A DNA stretch of 33,982 bases. It comes from Desulfacinum infernum DSM 9756 (GTDB lineage: Bacteria; Desulfobacterota; Syntrophobacteria; Syntrophobacterales; DSM-9756). Position 1 is the first letter of the stretch; each line of letters opens with the position of its first letter. Positions 16,089 through 24,406 of the stretch are shown in pieces. Made by a program: the position numbers and the translations under genes. The stretch is taken from positions 1 to 33,982 of the forward strand of contig NZ_FQVB01000038.1 of assembly GCF_900129305.1 (NCBI RefSeq), written 5' to 3'. The notes under the pieces are model-generated. The model saw only the letters and a program-made list of their open reading frames with translations. It was not told where the DNA came from and ran no database searches.

Positions 16089-17069
16089 ATGGAGGCGGCA
16101 GCGGTGCGATCCTTCCTCAAAAAGTACTGGTTCCTCACGGGGCTCATCCTGGTATCGGGCCTCACGGTGGCGGATCGAACCGAGACGTTGGCCCAGGTGG
16201 GCCGTTGGCTTCAGGCTCACAGGGGACCGGATCTGGTGATCTTCGCCATCTTTTTCTTCTCCGGTACGGCGCTTCAGACGGAGCAGGTCCGATCCGGGCT
16301 CTCCGACTGGCGGGCCACTGCGACGGCCCTGGCCGTCATCTTCGTGGTTTCCCCTCTGTGGGCCCTGGTCCTGGGCCGCCTTCCGCTGCATCCCGGCCTG
16401 ATGATCGGTCTTTTCCTGGTGGCGGCCATGCCCACCACGCTCAGCAGCGGCGTGGTGATGACCGGCGCTGCAGGCGGAAACATGGCCAATGCGCTCATGA
16501 TCACCCTGCTGGCCAATTTTTCGGCCATCTTCACGGTGCCGGTGGTGCTCACCTTCCTGGTGGGGGATGCGGCCGGGGCGGCTGGGGTCCTCATCAACAA
16601 GACGGCCCTCATGGTCAAGATGGCCAAACTGGTGGCTCTGCCCCTGGGCCTGGGGATCCTCGTGCGCCCCACGTTCCAGGGTTTCTACAAACGCCGCGGC
16701 ATCAATCCCAACGTGGTGAACGGCTGCTTCATCCTGGCGATTGTGTGGATCGCCGTTTCCAAGTCCAGGCCCACCATTGTGAACGGGCTGCATCTTTTGC
16801 CGTCGGTGGTGCTCCTGGTGGCAGGATTTCATTTGGGCCTGCTGGCTGCGGCTGCCGCTCTGGGGCGTCTCCTGGGCCTGGGCCGAGGGCGGTTGGAATC
16901 CGTTCTTTTCATGGGCAGTCAAAAGACGCTTCCTCTTTCCGTGCTCATCCAGACGGCCCTTTTCCCCCAATACGGGGAAGCTCTCGTTTTTTGCGTTTGT
17001 CATCACGTGATCCATCTCATCATGGACGGCTATCTGGTGGGACGCCTGCAAACCGGACGAAAGGAGTAA
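16089..17069 (+). CDS. BASS-family (bile acid:sodium symporter-like, YfeH-type) transporter
   Basis: 326 residues with nine to ten membrane segments. The opening KKYWFLTGLILVSGLTVADR, the FFSGTALQTEQV segment, the central MPTTLSSGVVMTGAAGGNMA and the late SVLFMGSQKTLPLSVLIQ are diagnostic of the SBF-like PF13593/BASS group. Characterised BASS members carry organic anions with sodium (pyruvate by plant BASS2, ketopantoate by PanS), so an organic-acid substrate is plausible. The start ATG 16089 is preceded by AAAGG. It lies nine bases before hutH and is surely co-transcribed, so it may move histidine-derived urocanate or a related acid; this is a guess from context. Confidence 0.88.
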   Translation: MEAAAVRSFLKKYWFLTGLILVSGLTVADRTETLAQVGRWLQAHRGPDLVIFAIFFFSGTALQTEQVRSGLSDWRATATALAVIFVVSPLWALVLGRLPLHPGLMIGLFLVAAMPTTLSSGVVMTGAAGGNMANALMITLLANFSAIFTVPVVLTFLVGDAAGAAGVLINKTALMVKMAKLVALPLGLGILVRPTFQGFYKRRGINPNVVNGCFILAIVWIAVSKSRPTIVNGLHLLPSVVLLVAGFHLGLLAAAAALGRLLGLGRGRLESVLFMGSQKTLPLSVLIQTALFPQYGEALVFCVCHHVIHLIMDGYLVGRLQTGRKE

Positions 17070-17078
17070 CGGCTCGTC

Positions 17079-18611
17079 ATGCGTCAGGTGGTGCTGGGAC
17101 AGGACGGGATGTCCCTGGAGGAACTGGTGGCGGTGGCCCGGGAAGGCGCCCGGGTCTCCTTAGACGACGAATCCTGGAATCGGTTGGAGAGGGCGCGGGC
17201 CCTCATTGACCGTTGGGTGCAGGAAGAACGGGTGATCTACGGGGTCACCACCGGGTTCGGTGCCTTGAGTGATGTGATCATCTCCAAGGAGGAAGCCCGG
17301 ACGCTTCAGCGCAACATCCTCATGAGCCATTCGGCGGGCGTGGGCCCCGAGCTTCCCGACGACGAAGTGCGGGCGCTGATGGCATTGCGACTCAAGGATC
17401 TGGCCCGGGGCCATTCCGGCATCCGGCCGGAGACCACCCGCCGCTTGCTGGAAGTGCTCAATGCGGGGATCCTCCCCGTGGTCCCGGAAAAAGGTTCCGT
17501 GGGGGCCAGCGGCGATCTGGCTCCCCTGGCGCACATGAGCCTGGTGCTCATCGGCATGGGAGAGGCCAGGTACCAGGGGGAACGCATGTCGGGTGCGGAG
17601 GCCCTGGCCCGGGCCGGTCTCGAGCCCTTGGAACTGGAAGCCTGCGAGGGGCTGGCGCTCGCCAACGGCACCCAGCTCATGACGGCCATCGGTGCCCTGG
17701 CCCTCCACGATGCCCTCAGCCTTTCCAAGGCCGCCGACATCGCCGCGTCCATGAGCCTGGAAGTGCTCATGGGGAGCCGCACGGAATTCGATGCCCGGAT
17801 CCATCAGGTGCGTCCCCATCCCGGCCAGGCCAAAGCGGCGGAAAACATGCGACGCATCACCCACAACAGCGACATCATCTCGTCCCACAAGGACTGTTCC
17901 CGCGTCCAGGACGCCTACACCCTGCGCTGTTCCCCCCAGGTGCACGGAGCCACCAAGGACGCTCTGAACTACTGCCGCACCGTGGTGGAAACGGAGATGA
18001 ACTCCTCCACCAACAACCCGCTCATCTTCGCCGAGGACGAACAGTTCCTCCTGGGCGGCAACTTTCACGGCCAACCCGTGGCCCTGGCCATGGACTTCAT
18101 GGGCATGGCCGTGGCGGAGTTGGCCAACATCTCCGAGCGGAGGGTGGAGCGGCTGGTGAACCCTCAATTGAGCGGCCTACCGGCCTTTCTGGTGGATCAG
18201 GGAGGACTCCATTCCGGGTTCATGATTGCCCAATACACTGCCGCCGCCCTGGTGTCCGAAAACAAGGCCCTGGCGCACCCGGCCTGTGTGGATTCCATCC
18301 CCACCTCGGCCAACAAGGAAGACCACGTGTCCATGGGAACCATTTCGGCGCGCAAGGCCCGGGAGATCGTGCGGAATACGGAGCATGTGATCGCCATCGA
18401 ACTACTGTGCGCCGCCCAGGCCCTGGATCTTTTCACCAACATGAAGCCGGGGGAGGGCACCTGTGCGGCCTACCAGTGCATCCGAAAGGTGATCCCCCAT
18501 CTGGACCGGGACCGGGTCCTTTCCAGGGACATTGAAGCCATGACCGGTCTCATCCGAGACGGATCGCTGATCCGGGCGGTGGAAGACGCCGTGGGGCCGC
18601 TCCACCCCTAG
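17079..18611 (+). CDS. hutH: Histidine ammonia-lyase
   Basis: 510 residues, the usual HAL length. The enzyme removes ammonia from L-histidine to give trans-urocanate, using an MIO group formed from Ala143-Ser144-Gly145 in GSVGASGDLAPLAHMSL. Active-site residues known for the Pseudomonas putida enzyme are all present: Y54, H84 (in MSHSAG), N196, Q277, Y280 and R283 (in VQDAYTLRC), F329 (GGNFHG) and E414 (NKEDHVS). E414 distinguishes HAL from phenylalanine ammonia-lyases, which have Gln there. AGGAG is 12 bases before the ATG. No hutU, hutI or hutG is in the window, so the fate of urocanate is not shown here. The stop TAG is inside a CTAG-bounded repeat. Confidence 0.95.
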   Translation: MRQVVLGQDGMSLEELVAVAREGARVSLDDESWNRLERARALIDRWVQEERVIYGVTTGFGALSDVIISKEEARTLQRNILMSHSAGVGPELPDDEVRALMALRLKDLARGHSGIRPETTRRLLEVLNAGILPVVPEKGSVGASGDLAPLAHMSLVLIGMGEARYQGERMSGAEALARAGLEPLELEACEGLALANGTQLMTAIGALALHDALSLSKAADIAASMSLEVLMGSRTEFDARIHQVRPHPGQAKAAENMRRITHNSDIISSHKDCSRVQDAYTLRCSPQVHGATKDALNYCRTVVETEMNSSTNNPLIFAEDEQFLLGGNFHGQPVALAMDFMGMAVAELANISERRVERLVNPQLSGLPAFLVDQGGLHSGFMIAQYTAAALVSENKALAHPACVDSIPTSANKEDHVSMGTISARKAREIVRNTEHVIAIELLCAAQALDLFTNMKPGEGTCAAYQCIRKVIPHLDRDRVLSRDIEAMTGLIRDGSLIRAVEDAVGPLHP

Positions 18612-18827
18612 GAGCCTGTCCGACAATGGCTCTCCGGCTCAAGATGCCGGAGATTTGGGATCCCTTCGTAACCGCGGGGCTTCAGCCCCGCGGGAGAGGA
18701 TCATCGCACCCCCATGAAGTGACGGGCAATAGCCGATGGCCCATCCGACGCCCGGCAGTCTTCCGCAGCCCTAAAGGGCTGCTACGAGAAAAGCGGTCAT
18801 CTCCGGCGTTTTCGGACAGGCTCCTAG
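18608..18827. repeat. MITE-like element C with 16-bp perfect inverted ends
   Basis: CTAGGAGCCTGTCCGA at 18608-18623 is repeated perfectly in inverse orientation at 18812-18827. The 220-bp body contains GGGGCTTCAGCCCC (about 18677-18690) and GCAGCCCTAAAGGGCTGC (about 18766-18783) hairpins and is homologous to element B at 9.3-9.46 kb. The left CTAG supplies the TAG stop of hutH. No ORF is present. The remaining DNA to 18993 shows nothing recognisable. Confidence 0.78.
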
Positions 18828-18993
18828 GCGTGTGGCCTTCGACGTGCCCGTTGTGACACCGCCCTGCGACCGGAATGAATGCCGGGGCGAATCGTGATTC
18901 TCCCCGACAGAAAAGTCCTCCTTTATCCTTCTTCGCCTCGGCCCGTCCGTGATGGGGGGCTGTGTGGGCTCTAGATGGAGGCTTGGGGCGCGC

Positions 18994-19893
18994 TCATCCA
19001 AGGACTTCCGCCAGCGCCTTCTCAATGTTCGGATAACGGAAAGAATAACCGTTTTTCAGCAGGACGCCGGGAAAGACGCGTTGGCCCTCCAGGAGCACGG
19101 ACCCGAATTCTCCCATGACGAGCTTCAATATCAGACCGGGGGTTCGAAAGAAGGTGGGTCGATGCAGGAGTTTCCCCAAAACACGGGCCAGGGTTTCATT
19201 CCGCACCGGGTTGGGAGAACAGAAGTTGGCGGGGCCATGGATGTTTTCCCGCTCCATCACGAACAGAATGGCTCCCAGAAGATCCTCCATGTGAATCCAC
19301 GAAAACCACTGCCTCCCGTGTCCCAGCGGGCCGCCCACGAAACGCTTGAAGGCGGGGATCATCTGCCCCAGAGCTCCTCCGGTCTTGCCCAGGATGATGC
19401 CGAACCGCATGGCCACCACCCGCGCTCCCTTGTCGGCCGCCTTGAAGGCCTCCGCTTCCCAGTCCAAGCAGACCTTGGCCAGGAAATCCGAGCCCGGAGG
19501 ATCCCCTTCCTGAAGGAAGGCATCTCCGGACGGGCCGTAATAGCCCACGGCCGATGCGCTGAGAAGATGGATCACCCGCCCGGATGGGAAGGCCTCCACC
19601 AGGTTCCGCGTGGTGAGGATCCGGGAATTGTAGATGAGTTCTTTGGTTTTGGCGTTCCATCGGCGGAAAATGGAGGCGCCCGCCAGGTTCACCACCACGT
19701 CTTGGTCCGAAACAGCCCCCTGCCAGGCTCCCGGCCGGGTCGTGTCCGCCGATAGATATTGCACCTGGGACGGCGTGTAGGGGCGCGGCTCCGGAGCGTG
19801 ATCCACCACGGTGATCTGATGGCCCTGTTCCAGAAGCCGCTTGGAAAGCTGAGTTCCCACAAACCCCAAACCACCCGTAATCAGAATCTTCAT
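18994..19893 (-). CDS. TIGR01777 family epimerase-like protein (SDR39U1/YfcH type)
   Basis: 299 residues. The extended-SDR nucleotide-binding motif GGLGFVGTQL is at residues 7-16; NLAGASIFRRWN, then SASAVGYYGPSGD with the SDR Ser/Tyr region, SWIHMEDLLGAI and FCSPNPVRNETLARVLG are hallmarks of the TIGR01777 group. A C-terminal DUF1731-like piece (LEGQRVFPGVLLKNGYSFRY) completes it. Members bind NADP(H); the reaction is not established for most of them. AAGGAGTGAGGCC precedes the ATG. It is a single gene transcribed leftwards, between a repeat element and a gap holding heptameric repeats. Confidence 0.92.
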   Translation of the reverse strand: MKILITGGLGFVGTQLSKRLLEQGHQITVVDHAPEPRPYTPSQVQYLSADTTRPGAWQGAVSDQDVVVNLAGASIFRRWNAKTKELIYNSRILTTRNLVEAFPSGRVIHLLSASAVGYYGPSGDAFLQEGDPPGSDFLAKVCLDWEAEAFKAADKGARVVAMRFGIILGKTGGALGQMIPAFKRFVGGPLGHGRQWFSWIHMEDLLGAILFVMERENIHGPANFCSPNPVRNETLARVLGKLLHRPTFFRTPGLILKLVMGEFGSVLLEGQRVFPGVLLKNGYSFRYPNIEKALAEVLG

Positions 19894-19911
19894 GGCCTCA
19901 CTCCTTTTTCC

Positions 19912-19953
19912 GTAGTCCCCAGTCCATGGTCCGTAAACCGTGAGCCGTTATCC
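19912..19953. repeat. Degenerate heptameric tandem repeat, array 1
   Basis: Six successive 7-mers, GTAGTCC, CCAGTCC, ATGGTCC, GTAAACC, GTGAGCC and GTTATCC, each end in CC. The array starts just upstream of the epimerase gene. The 7-base period is clear though the units vary. Confidence 0.55.
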
Positions 19954-20200
19954 GAGAAGCGTCCTCCTTCAAACGTCGATGGGAAACCTCGGCGGCCGGC
20001 CCGCGCCCCGCCGTCTGATCCATCAGCGATTATTTACCTTCCTTCGCGGTTCTCATTCACAATAACCACGAGAGCTCCCGATGGGGAGCCTCCAGTGCCC
20101 GGCCGTCGACCTTTGGGATCCCCTGTCAGCCACCCCAAGGAAAGAGCGGAGTTCACAGCCATACCCTCTATCCCCTGTCCCGCACCCCGGATTATCGATC

Positions 20201-20263
20201 ACTCATTACTCATGACTCATGACTCATCACTCATCACTCATCACGGATTACGAATCACGAGGG
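20201..20263. repeat. Heptameric tandem repeat, array 2 (ACTCATN)n
   Basis: ACTCATT, ACTCATG twice, then ACTCATC three times run without gap from 20201 to 20242 and pass into ACGGATT, ACGAATC, ACGAGGG. Nine units of seven bases end eight bases before the -35 box of the ABC operon promoter. Confidence 0.8.
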
Positions 20264-20270
20264 GGGTTGG

Positions 20271-20299
20271 TTGAAACAAAAAACACAAACTGGTAGACT
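20271..20299 (+). promoter_or_regulatory. Sigma70-type promoter of the ABC transporter operon
   Basis: TTGAAA (20271-20276), exactly 17 bases, then TAGACT (20294-20299). The predicted transcript start is near 20306, giving a leader of about 65 bases that ends with GAGGAGGGGACC before the ATG at 20372. Confidence 0.6.
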
Positions 20300-20371
20300 C
20301 GTTCGCAGTGAAATCATTGCCCTTCGTAAAAAAAACAGGGAATCGTCAACCCACGGACAGAGGAGGGGACC

Positions 20372-22030
20372 ATGGCGGACAAGAAACACCATCCACTGAT
20401 TCCCGAACTGAAAGCCCAGATGGAACGGGGCGGATTGAGCCGTCGCGACTTTCTCCGCTATGCCACGCTGCTCGGGCTTTCGGCCACGGCCGCCGGGCGC
20501 ATGGCCGGCCTCGTCTCGCCCCGTGAAGTGTGGGCGGGGTCCATCCGGCGGGGCGGGGTCCTCAAGGTGTCCAGCCAGGTGCACAAAGTGACCCATCCCG
20601 CCCAGTTTTCCTGGATCGCCCCGGCCAACCAATTGCGCCACGTGGCCGAGTACCTGACCCTCACCGACAGCGACAACATCACCCACCCCTACCTGTTGGA
20701 AAAGTGGGAGGCCTCGGAAGACCTCAAGACATGGACTCTGCATCTTCGCAAGGGTGTGACCTTCAACAACGGCGACCCGTTCACCGCCGACGATGTCGTT
20801 TTTACCCTCGACCAGTGGCTCAACAAGGATGTGGCCTCTTCCATGTTGGGCCTCCTGAGCGGCTACCTGGATCCCACAGGAATCGAAAAGGTGAACGACC
20901 ACCAGGTGCGGCTGCATCTCAAGCGCCCGGAAATCGCCGTCCCGGAGCACCTTTTCCACTACCCGGCCCTGGTCCTCAATCACCGCACTTTTGAAGGCGA
21001 CTTCATCAAGAACCCTCACGGAACCGGCCCCTACACCCTGGTGGAATACCGGGAAGGGGAGCGCTGCGTGCTCAAGGCCCGTTCGGACTATTGGCAAAAA
21101 GGAGCGGACGGAAAGCCGCTGCCCTACCTGGACGGGATGGAGTTCATCGACATGGGCGGCGAGATGGCGCCCCACATTGCGGCCATCAAGACTGGGGAAG
21201 TGGATGTGATCGACCCCGGGGACATGGGCGGCACCGACATCTTTCTGGCTCTGAAAGATGACCCCAACATCACCGTGCTGCCCGTAACCACGGGCCAGGT
21301 CCGGGTCTTGCGCATGCGCGTGGACATCAAGCCCTGGACGGACAATCGGGTCCGCCAGGCCCTCAAGTTGTGCCAGAACCGGGAAAAGATCCTGGCCCTC
21401 GCCTACCACAACCAGGGACTCTTGGGGCAGGACTTCCACGTGTATCCCAAGCATCCGGAATATTGCGAAAAGCCCATCCCGAAATACGATCCGGACAAGG
21501 CGCGTGAGCTTCTCAAACAAGCCGGGTATCCGAACGGTCTGGACGTGAATCTGGCGGTGGGAAGCGACTGGTCGGATGTGGTGCGCTACGCTGAAATCCT
21601 GAAGGAAGACGCGGCTCCCGCCGGATTTCGCATCCACATCCAGACCATGCCGGCCAGCCAGTACTGGGAAAAATGGACCGAGGTGGACCTGGGAATCACG
21701 CCGTGGACCCACCGGCCGCTGGGAACCATGGTTTTGAATCTGGGCTACGTGGCGGACGACGAGGGCAAGCCGGTGCCCTGGAACGAAACCCGATGGGTGG
21801 ACAAGGAATTCTGTGACCTGGTGGCCAAGGCCAGCGGCATCCTGGACGTGGAGGAACGCCGGAAGGTGTTCTGCGTCCTGGAAGAGATCATGATGGAGCG
21901 GGGTCCCGTGGGGATTTCCTACTGGCGAAACGTTTGGACCAGTGCCCGAAAGTGGGTGCACAACCTCAAGGCCCATCCGACCAACTACCTGCTGACCCAT
22001 GAGGTCTGGCTGAGCAAACGGACGTCCTGA
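20372..22030 (+). CDS. ABC transporter substrate-binding protein, family 5 (peptide/nickel type)
   Basis: 552 residues with a Tat-type leader, LSRRDFLRYATLLGLSATAAG at about 24-44 (first 20 residues SRRDFLRYATLLGLSATAAG), so it is exported folded. The mature SBP_bac_5 protein has LHLRKGVTFNNGDPFTADDV, GTGPYTLVEYREGE, DNRVRQALKLCQNREKIL and YDPDKARELLKQAGYPNG, all standard for dipeptide/oligopeptide-binding proteins of the DppA/OppA group. It delivers ligand to the two permeases encoded next. The long Tat-type leader and the N-terminal extension of about 22 residues before the RR pair are features of some family members. The stop overlaps the next start (TGATG). The ligand cannot be stated. 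Confidence 0.93.
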   Translation: MADKKHHPLIPELKAQMERGGLSRRDFLRYATLLGLSATAAGRMAGLVSPREVWAGSIRRGGVLKVSSQVHKVTHPAQFSWIAPANQLRHVAEYLTLTDSDNITHPYLLEKWEASEDLKTWTLHLRKGVTFNNGDPFTADDVVFTLDQWLNKDVASSMLGLLSGYLDPTGIEKVNDHQVRLHLKRPEIAVPEHLFHYPALVLNHRTFEGDFIKNPHGTGPYTLVEYREGERCVLKARSDYWQKGADGKPLPYLDGMEFIDMGGEMAPHIAAIKTGEVDVIDPGDMGGTDIFLALKDDPNITVLPVTTGQVRVLRMRVDIKPWTDNRVRQALKLCQNREKILALAYHNQGLLGQDFHVYPKHPEYCEKPIPKYDPDKARELLKQAGYPNGLDVNLAVGSDWSDVVRYAEILKEDAAPAGFRIHIQTMPASQYWEKWTEVDLGITPWTHRPLGTMVLNLGYVADDEGKPVPWNETRWVDKEFCDLVAKASGILDVEERRKVFCVLEEIMMERGPVGISYWRNVWTSARKWVHNLKAHPTNYLLTHEVWLSKRTS

Positions 22031-23328
22031 TGCTCGTATTCATTCTTCGCCGCATGCTGCTTCTGCTGCTCACCATGCTCCTGGTGTCGGTGGCGGTCTT
22101 CCTCATCACCGAGGCCTCCCCGGGTAACGTGGCTCGAAATGTTCTGGGAAGTTTCGTTACTCCGGAACAGGAAGCCTCCTTCCTGAATCAACTGGGACTG
22201 GATGATCCGGCTCCCGTTCGGTATCTCCACTGGCTGGTGGGGAGCGATTGGCGTGGGAGCCGGCTTGTGGGATTGCCGCTCAAACGCCTGGTCACCGAGA
22301 AGGGGTTTGTGGAGTGGTGGGCCCGGCTTCCGGATGGAAACCTGGTACGCTGGAAGCTGGACGGAGACAACCTGATCGCGCAGATCCGGCGACCCGACGG
22401 GGCGGTGGAGGAAGTTCCCGACAACGGCCGATGGAGGAAACGCGCCGACGGTTCTTCCTACTTCTGGGGATTGGACGCCCACAACCGGGCGGTGCTCTGG
22501 GAGAAGGGAACCAAGCGCAAGGCCTGGGTCTTCGTGGTGGGAAGCGGCTGGAAGGAAGTGTCCGGCGGAGCCATGGACTACCTTCCCTTGAAGAAGGGTT
22601 TCCTGCGGGGGGATCCGGGCGTTTCCCTGCGAACCGGCCGCCCCGTGGCCAAGAGCCTCTTCATTCGCCTTCGCAACTCCCTGGTGTTGGCGGGAATCGC
22701 CTTTGCGGTGGTGATGCCCTTGGCACTTGCCCTGGGCATCGCCGCCGGCCTCCGGGAAGGAAGCGCCCTGGATCGATCCCTTTCCGTGGGCGGGATGGTC
22801 TTTTCCGTCATCCCCGAATTTGCCATGGGAATCTTTCTGATCCTCATCTTCGCCCTCTGGTTGGGCTGGTTGCCCGGGGCCACGGTGTTCGGCGAGAAGG
22901 CCCCCTGGCAGCGGCCCGACATGCTGGTGCTGCCGGTGCTCACCCTGACCCTGATCGAACTGGGTTATGTCCTTCGCATCACGCGGGCGAGCATGGTGGA
23001 GGTGATGCGTTCGCCCTATATCCGCACGGCCTTCATCAAGGGCCTTCCCTACCGGCGGGTCATCTTCAAGCACGCCGTGCGAAACGCCCTGATCGCCCCC
23101 ATCACGGTGATCATGCTCCATGTCAACTGGCTCTTGGGCGGCATCGTGGTGGTGGAAGTGGTCTTCGGCTATCCGGGCTTGGGGAAGTATCTTTTGGATT
23201 CGGCCCTTTACAAGGACATCAACGCGCTGGAGGCCGGCGCCATGATCATGGTGGTGGCGGCGGTGGGAACCCAGCTCGTCGCCGATATTCTCTATACGTT
23301 TCTGAACCCGAGAATCCGTTATCGCTGA
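22030..23328 (+). CDS. ABC transporter permease, DppB-type, with extra periplasmic segment
   Basis: 432 residues, about 100-120 longer than usual DppB proteins. TM1 is residues 8-27, followed by the normal LGLDDPAPVRYLHWLVG. At residue 71 a hydrophilic, tryptophan-rich stretch of about 120 residues is inserted (with WWARLPDGNLVRWKLDGDN and DGSSYFWGLDAHNRAVLW), ending just before GDPGVSLRTGRPV, where the normal sequence resumes. By topology this is on the periplasmic side. Pieces VGSDW/LPLKR at 70-86 and VGSGW/LPLKK at 170-189 recur about 100 residues apart. The C-terminal permease core is normal, with the EAA-like loop IRTAFIKGLPYRRVIFKHAV. Translationally coupled to the binding-protein gene. 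Confidence 0.92.
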   Translation: MLVFILRRMLLLLLTMLLVSVAVFLITEASPGNVARNVLGSFVTPEQEASFLNQLGLDDPAPVRYLHWLVGSDWRGSRLVGLPLKRLVTEKGFVEWWARLPDGNLVRWKLDGDNLIAQIRRPDGAVEEVPDNGRWRKRADGSSYFWGLDAHNRAVLWEKGTKRKAWVFVVGSGWKEVSGGAMDYLPLKKGFLRGDPGVSLRTGRPVAKSLFIRLRNSLVLAGIAFAVVMPLALALGIAAGLREGSALDRSLSVGGMVFSVIPEFAMGIFLILIFALWLGWLPGATVFGEKAPWQRPDMLVLPVLTLTLIELGYVLRITRASMVEVMRSPYIRTAFIKGLPYRRVIFKHAVRNALIAPITVIMLHVNWLLGGIVVVEVVFGYPGLGKYLLDSALYKDINALEAGAMIMVVAAVGTQLVADILYTFLNPRIRYR

Positions 23329-23347
23329 AAGGGCGCGCGAGGGAGGC

Positions 23348-24286
23348 ATGTTGCAGGTTGCAGAAGGGACGTCGCAAGGGAAGACGAGCCGACGGACGGG
23401 CCGGAGGCTTTTCCTGGGAATTCGAAGAACGTTCTCGCTTATTTTCGCTTCCCGAACGGCCACGGTCGGCTTTTTCATCGTGGCTTTCTGGGTGTCGGCG
23501 GCGGTTTTCGCCCCCCTGCTGACGCCCTATTCCCCCACCTACCAAGACTGGAAAGCCCCCAACCAGGGCCCCAGTGCGGCCCACCCGCTGGGAACGGACG
23601 AACTGGGGCGGGATTTGTGGGCGCGCTTGCTTTACGGGGCCCGCATTGTGCTGGTGGTGTTGCCCGTGTCCCAGGACCTGTGGCTTCCCGGAGGTACGGC
23701 TCTGTGGGGAGTGGCCGCTTCGCTGGCGCTCGGAGCCTTTCTGGGCCTGGTCAGCGGCTACAAGGGCGGGTGGATCGACGAGGTGGTGATGCGGCTGCTG
23801 GATGCTATGATGGCCGTTCCCGTCATCCTGCTCTACCTGATCTTCGTGGCCGCCATGGGGGCGTCGGCGGTCAATGTGGTGCTGGCCATCGCCATCGTGG
23901 GCACTCCGGGGATCGCCCGCCTGGTGCGGGGGCTCACCCTGGACATCCGAACCCGGGACTACGTGCGGGCGGCGGAAACGCGGGGCGAAAGCCCCTGGTA
24001 CGTCATGTTCGTGGAAATCCTTCCCAACGCGAAAGGCCCCATCATCATCGACGCCATGCTCCGGGTGGGTTACGCCATCTTCGCCATGGGGACGTTGGGT
24101 TTTCTCGGATTGGGCCTTCCGCCCCCGTCCCCGGATTGGGGGTCCATGGTGGCCAAGGGCCGGGAATTCATTCTGGCGGGCTCCCCTTGGGCGGCCCTGT
24201 GGCCGTCGGTGGCCATCGCCTCTTTGGTCGTGGGGCTCAATCTCCTGGCCGACGGTCTCCGGGAGGAAGCCATGAGGTACCAATGA
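23348..24286 (+). CDS. ABC transporter permease, DppC-type
   Basis: 312 residues with an N-terminal cytoplasmic tail, TM1 at about 38-58 and the BPD_transp_1 core. HPLGTDELGRDLWARLLYGA, SGYKGGWIDEVVMRLLDAMM, the EAA loop RTRDYVRAAETRGESPWYVM and FLGLGLPPPSPDWGSMV are diagnostic of DppC/OppC. It forms the second half of the membrane channel with the preceding permease, 19 bases upstream. GGGAGG lies unusually close to ATG 23348, so TTG 23351 could also be used. About eight extra residues (VSQDLWLPGG) sit in the loop after the LGTDELGRD motif. Confidence 0.93.
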   Translation: MLQVAEGTSQGKTSRRTGRRLFLGIRRTFSLIFASRTATVGFFIVAFWVSAAVFAPLLTPYSPTYQDWKAPNQGPSAAHPLGTDELGRDLWARLLYGARIVLVVLPVSQDLWLPGGTALWGVAASLALGAFLGLVSGYKGGWIDEVVMRLLDAMMAVPVILLYLIFVAAMGASAVNVVLAIAIVGTPGIARLVRGLTLDIRTRDYVRAAETRGESPWYVMFVEILPNAKGPIIIDAMLRVGYAIFAMGTLGFLGLGLPPPSPDWGSMVAKGREFILAGSPWAALWPSVAIASLVVGLNLLADGLREEAMRYQ

Positions 24287-24296
24287 GATAGATGGT

Positions 24297-24361
24297 GGCG
24301 CGGGTAAACGCCGCCCCTACCCAAGGGATCCATCCCTTGCGTAGGGGCGGGTTTTCGCCCC
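24297..24361. repeat. Interspersed palindrome cluster between permease and ATPase genes
   Basis: GCCCCTAC (24313-24320) pairs with GTAGGGGC (24341-24348), and inside it AAGGGAT pairs with ATCCCTT; overlapping this, GGGGCG (24344-24349) pairs with CGCCCC (24356-24361). The GTAGGGGCG unit is shared with 11980-11988. It could weaken or stop transcription between the permease and ATPase genes of the ABC transporter. Confidence 0.7.
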
Positions 24362-24406
24362 CCCCGAGGCTGGACATCGAAAAGCAACTGCTCGAGTGAA
24401 AGTGGA

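Larger units (their letters stand above)
19894..20371. other. 478-bp divergent gap with two heptamer arrays and a promoter
   Basis: Between the epimerase (leftwards) and the ABC binding-protein gene (rightwards) no gene is seen. The gap holds the two heptamer arrays, a small hairpin GCTCCC-GATG-GGGAGC near 20076-20091 and the promoter of the ABC operon, each listed separately. Confidence 0.6.

Noticed and set aside
17079-18611. Phenylalanine or tyrosine ammonia-lyase instead of HAL
   Set aside because: E414 in the NKEDH segment and H84 in the SHSAG segment match histidine ammonia-lyases; PAL enzymes have Gln at the first place.
20201-20263. Possible CRISPR array or direct-repeat/spacer pattern
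   Set aside because: The units are seven bases long and contiguous, without spacers; it is a simple tandem repeat.
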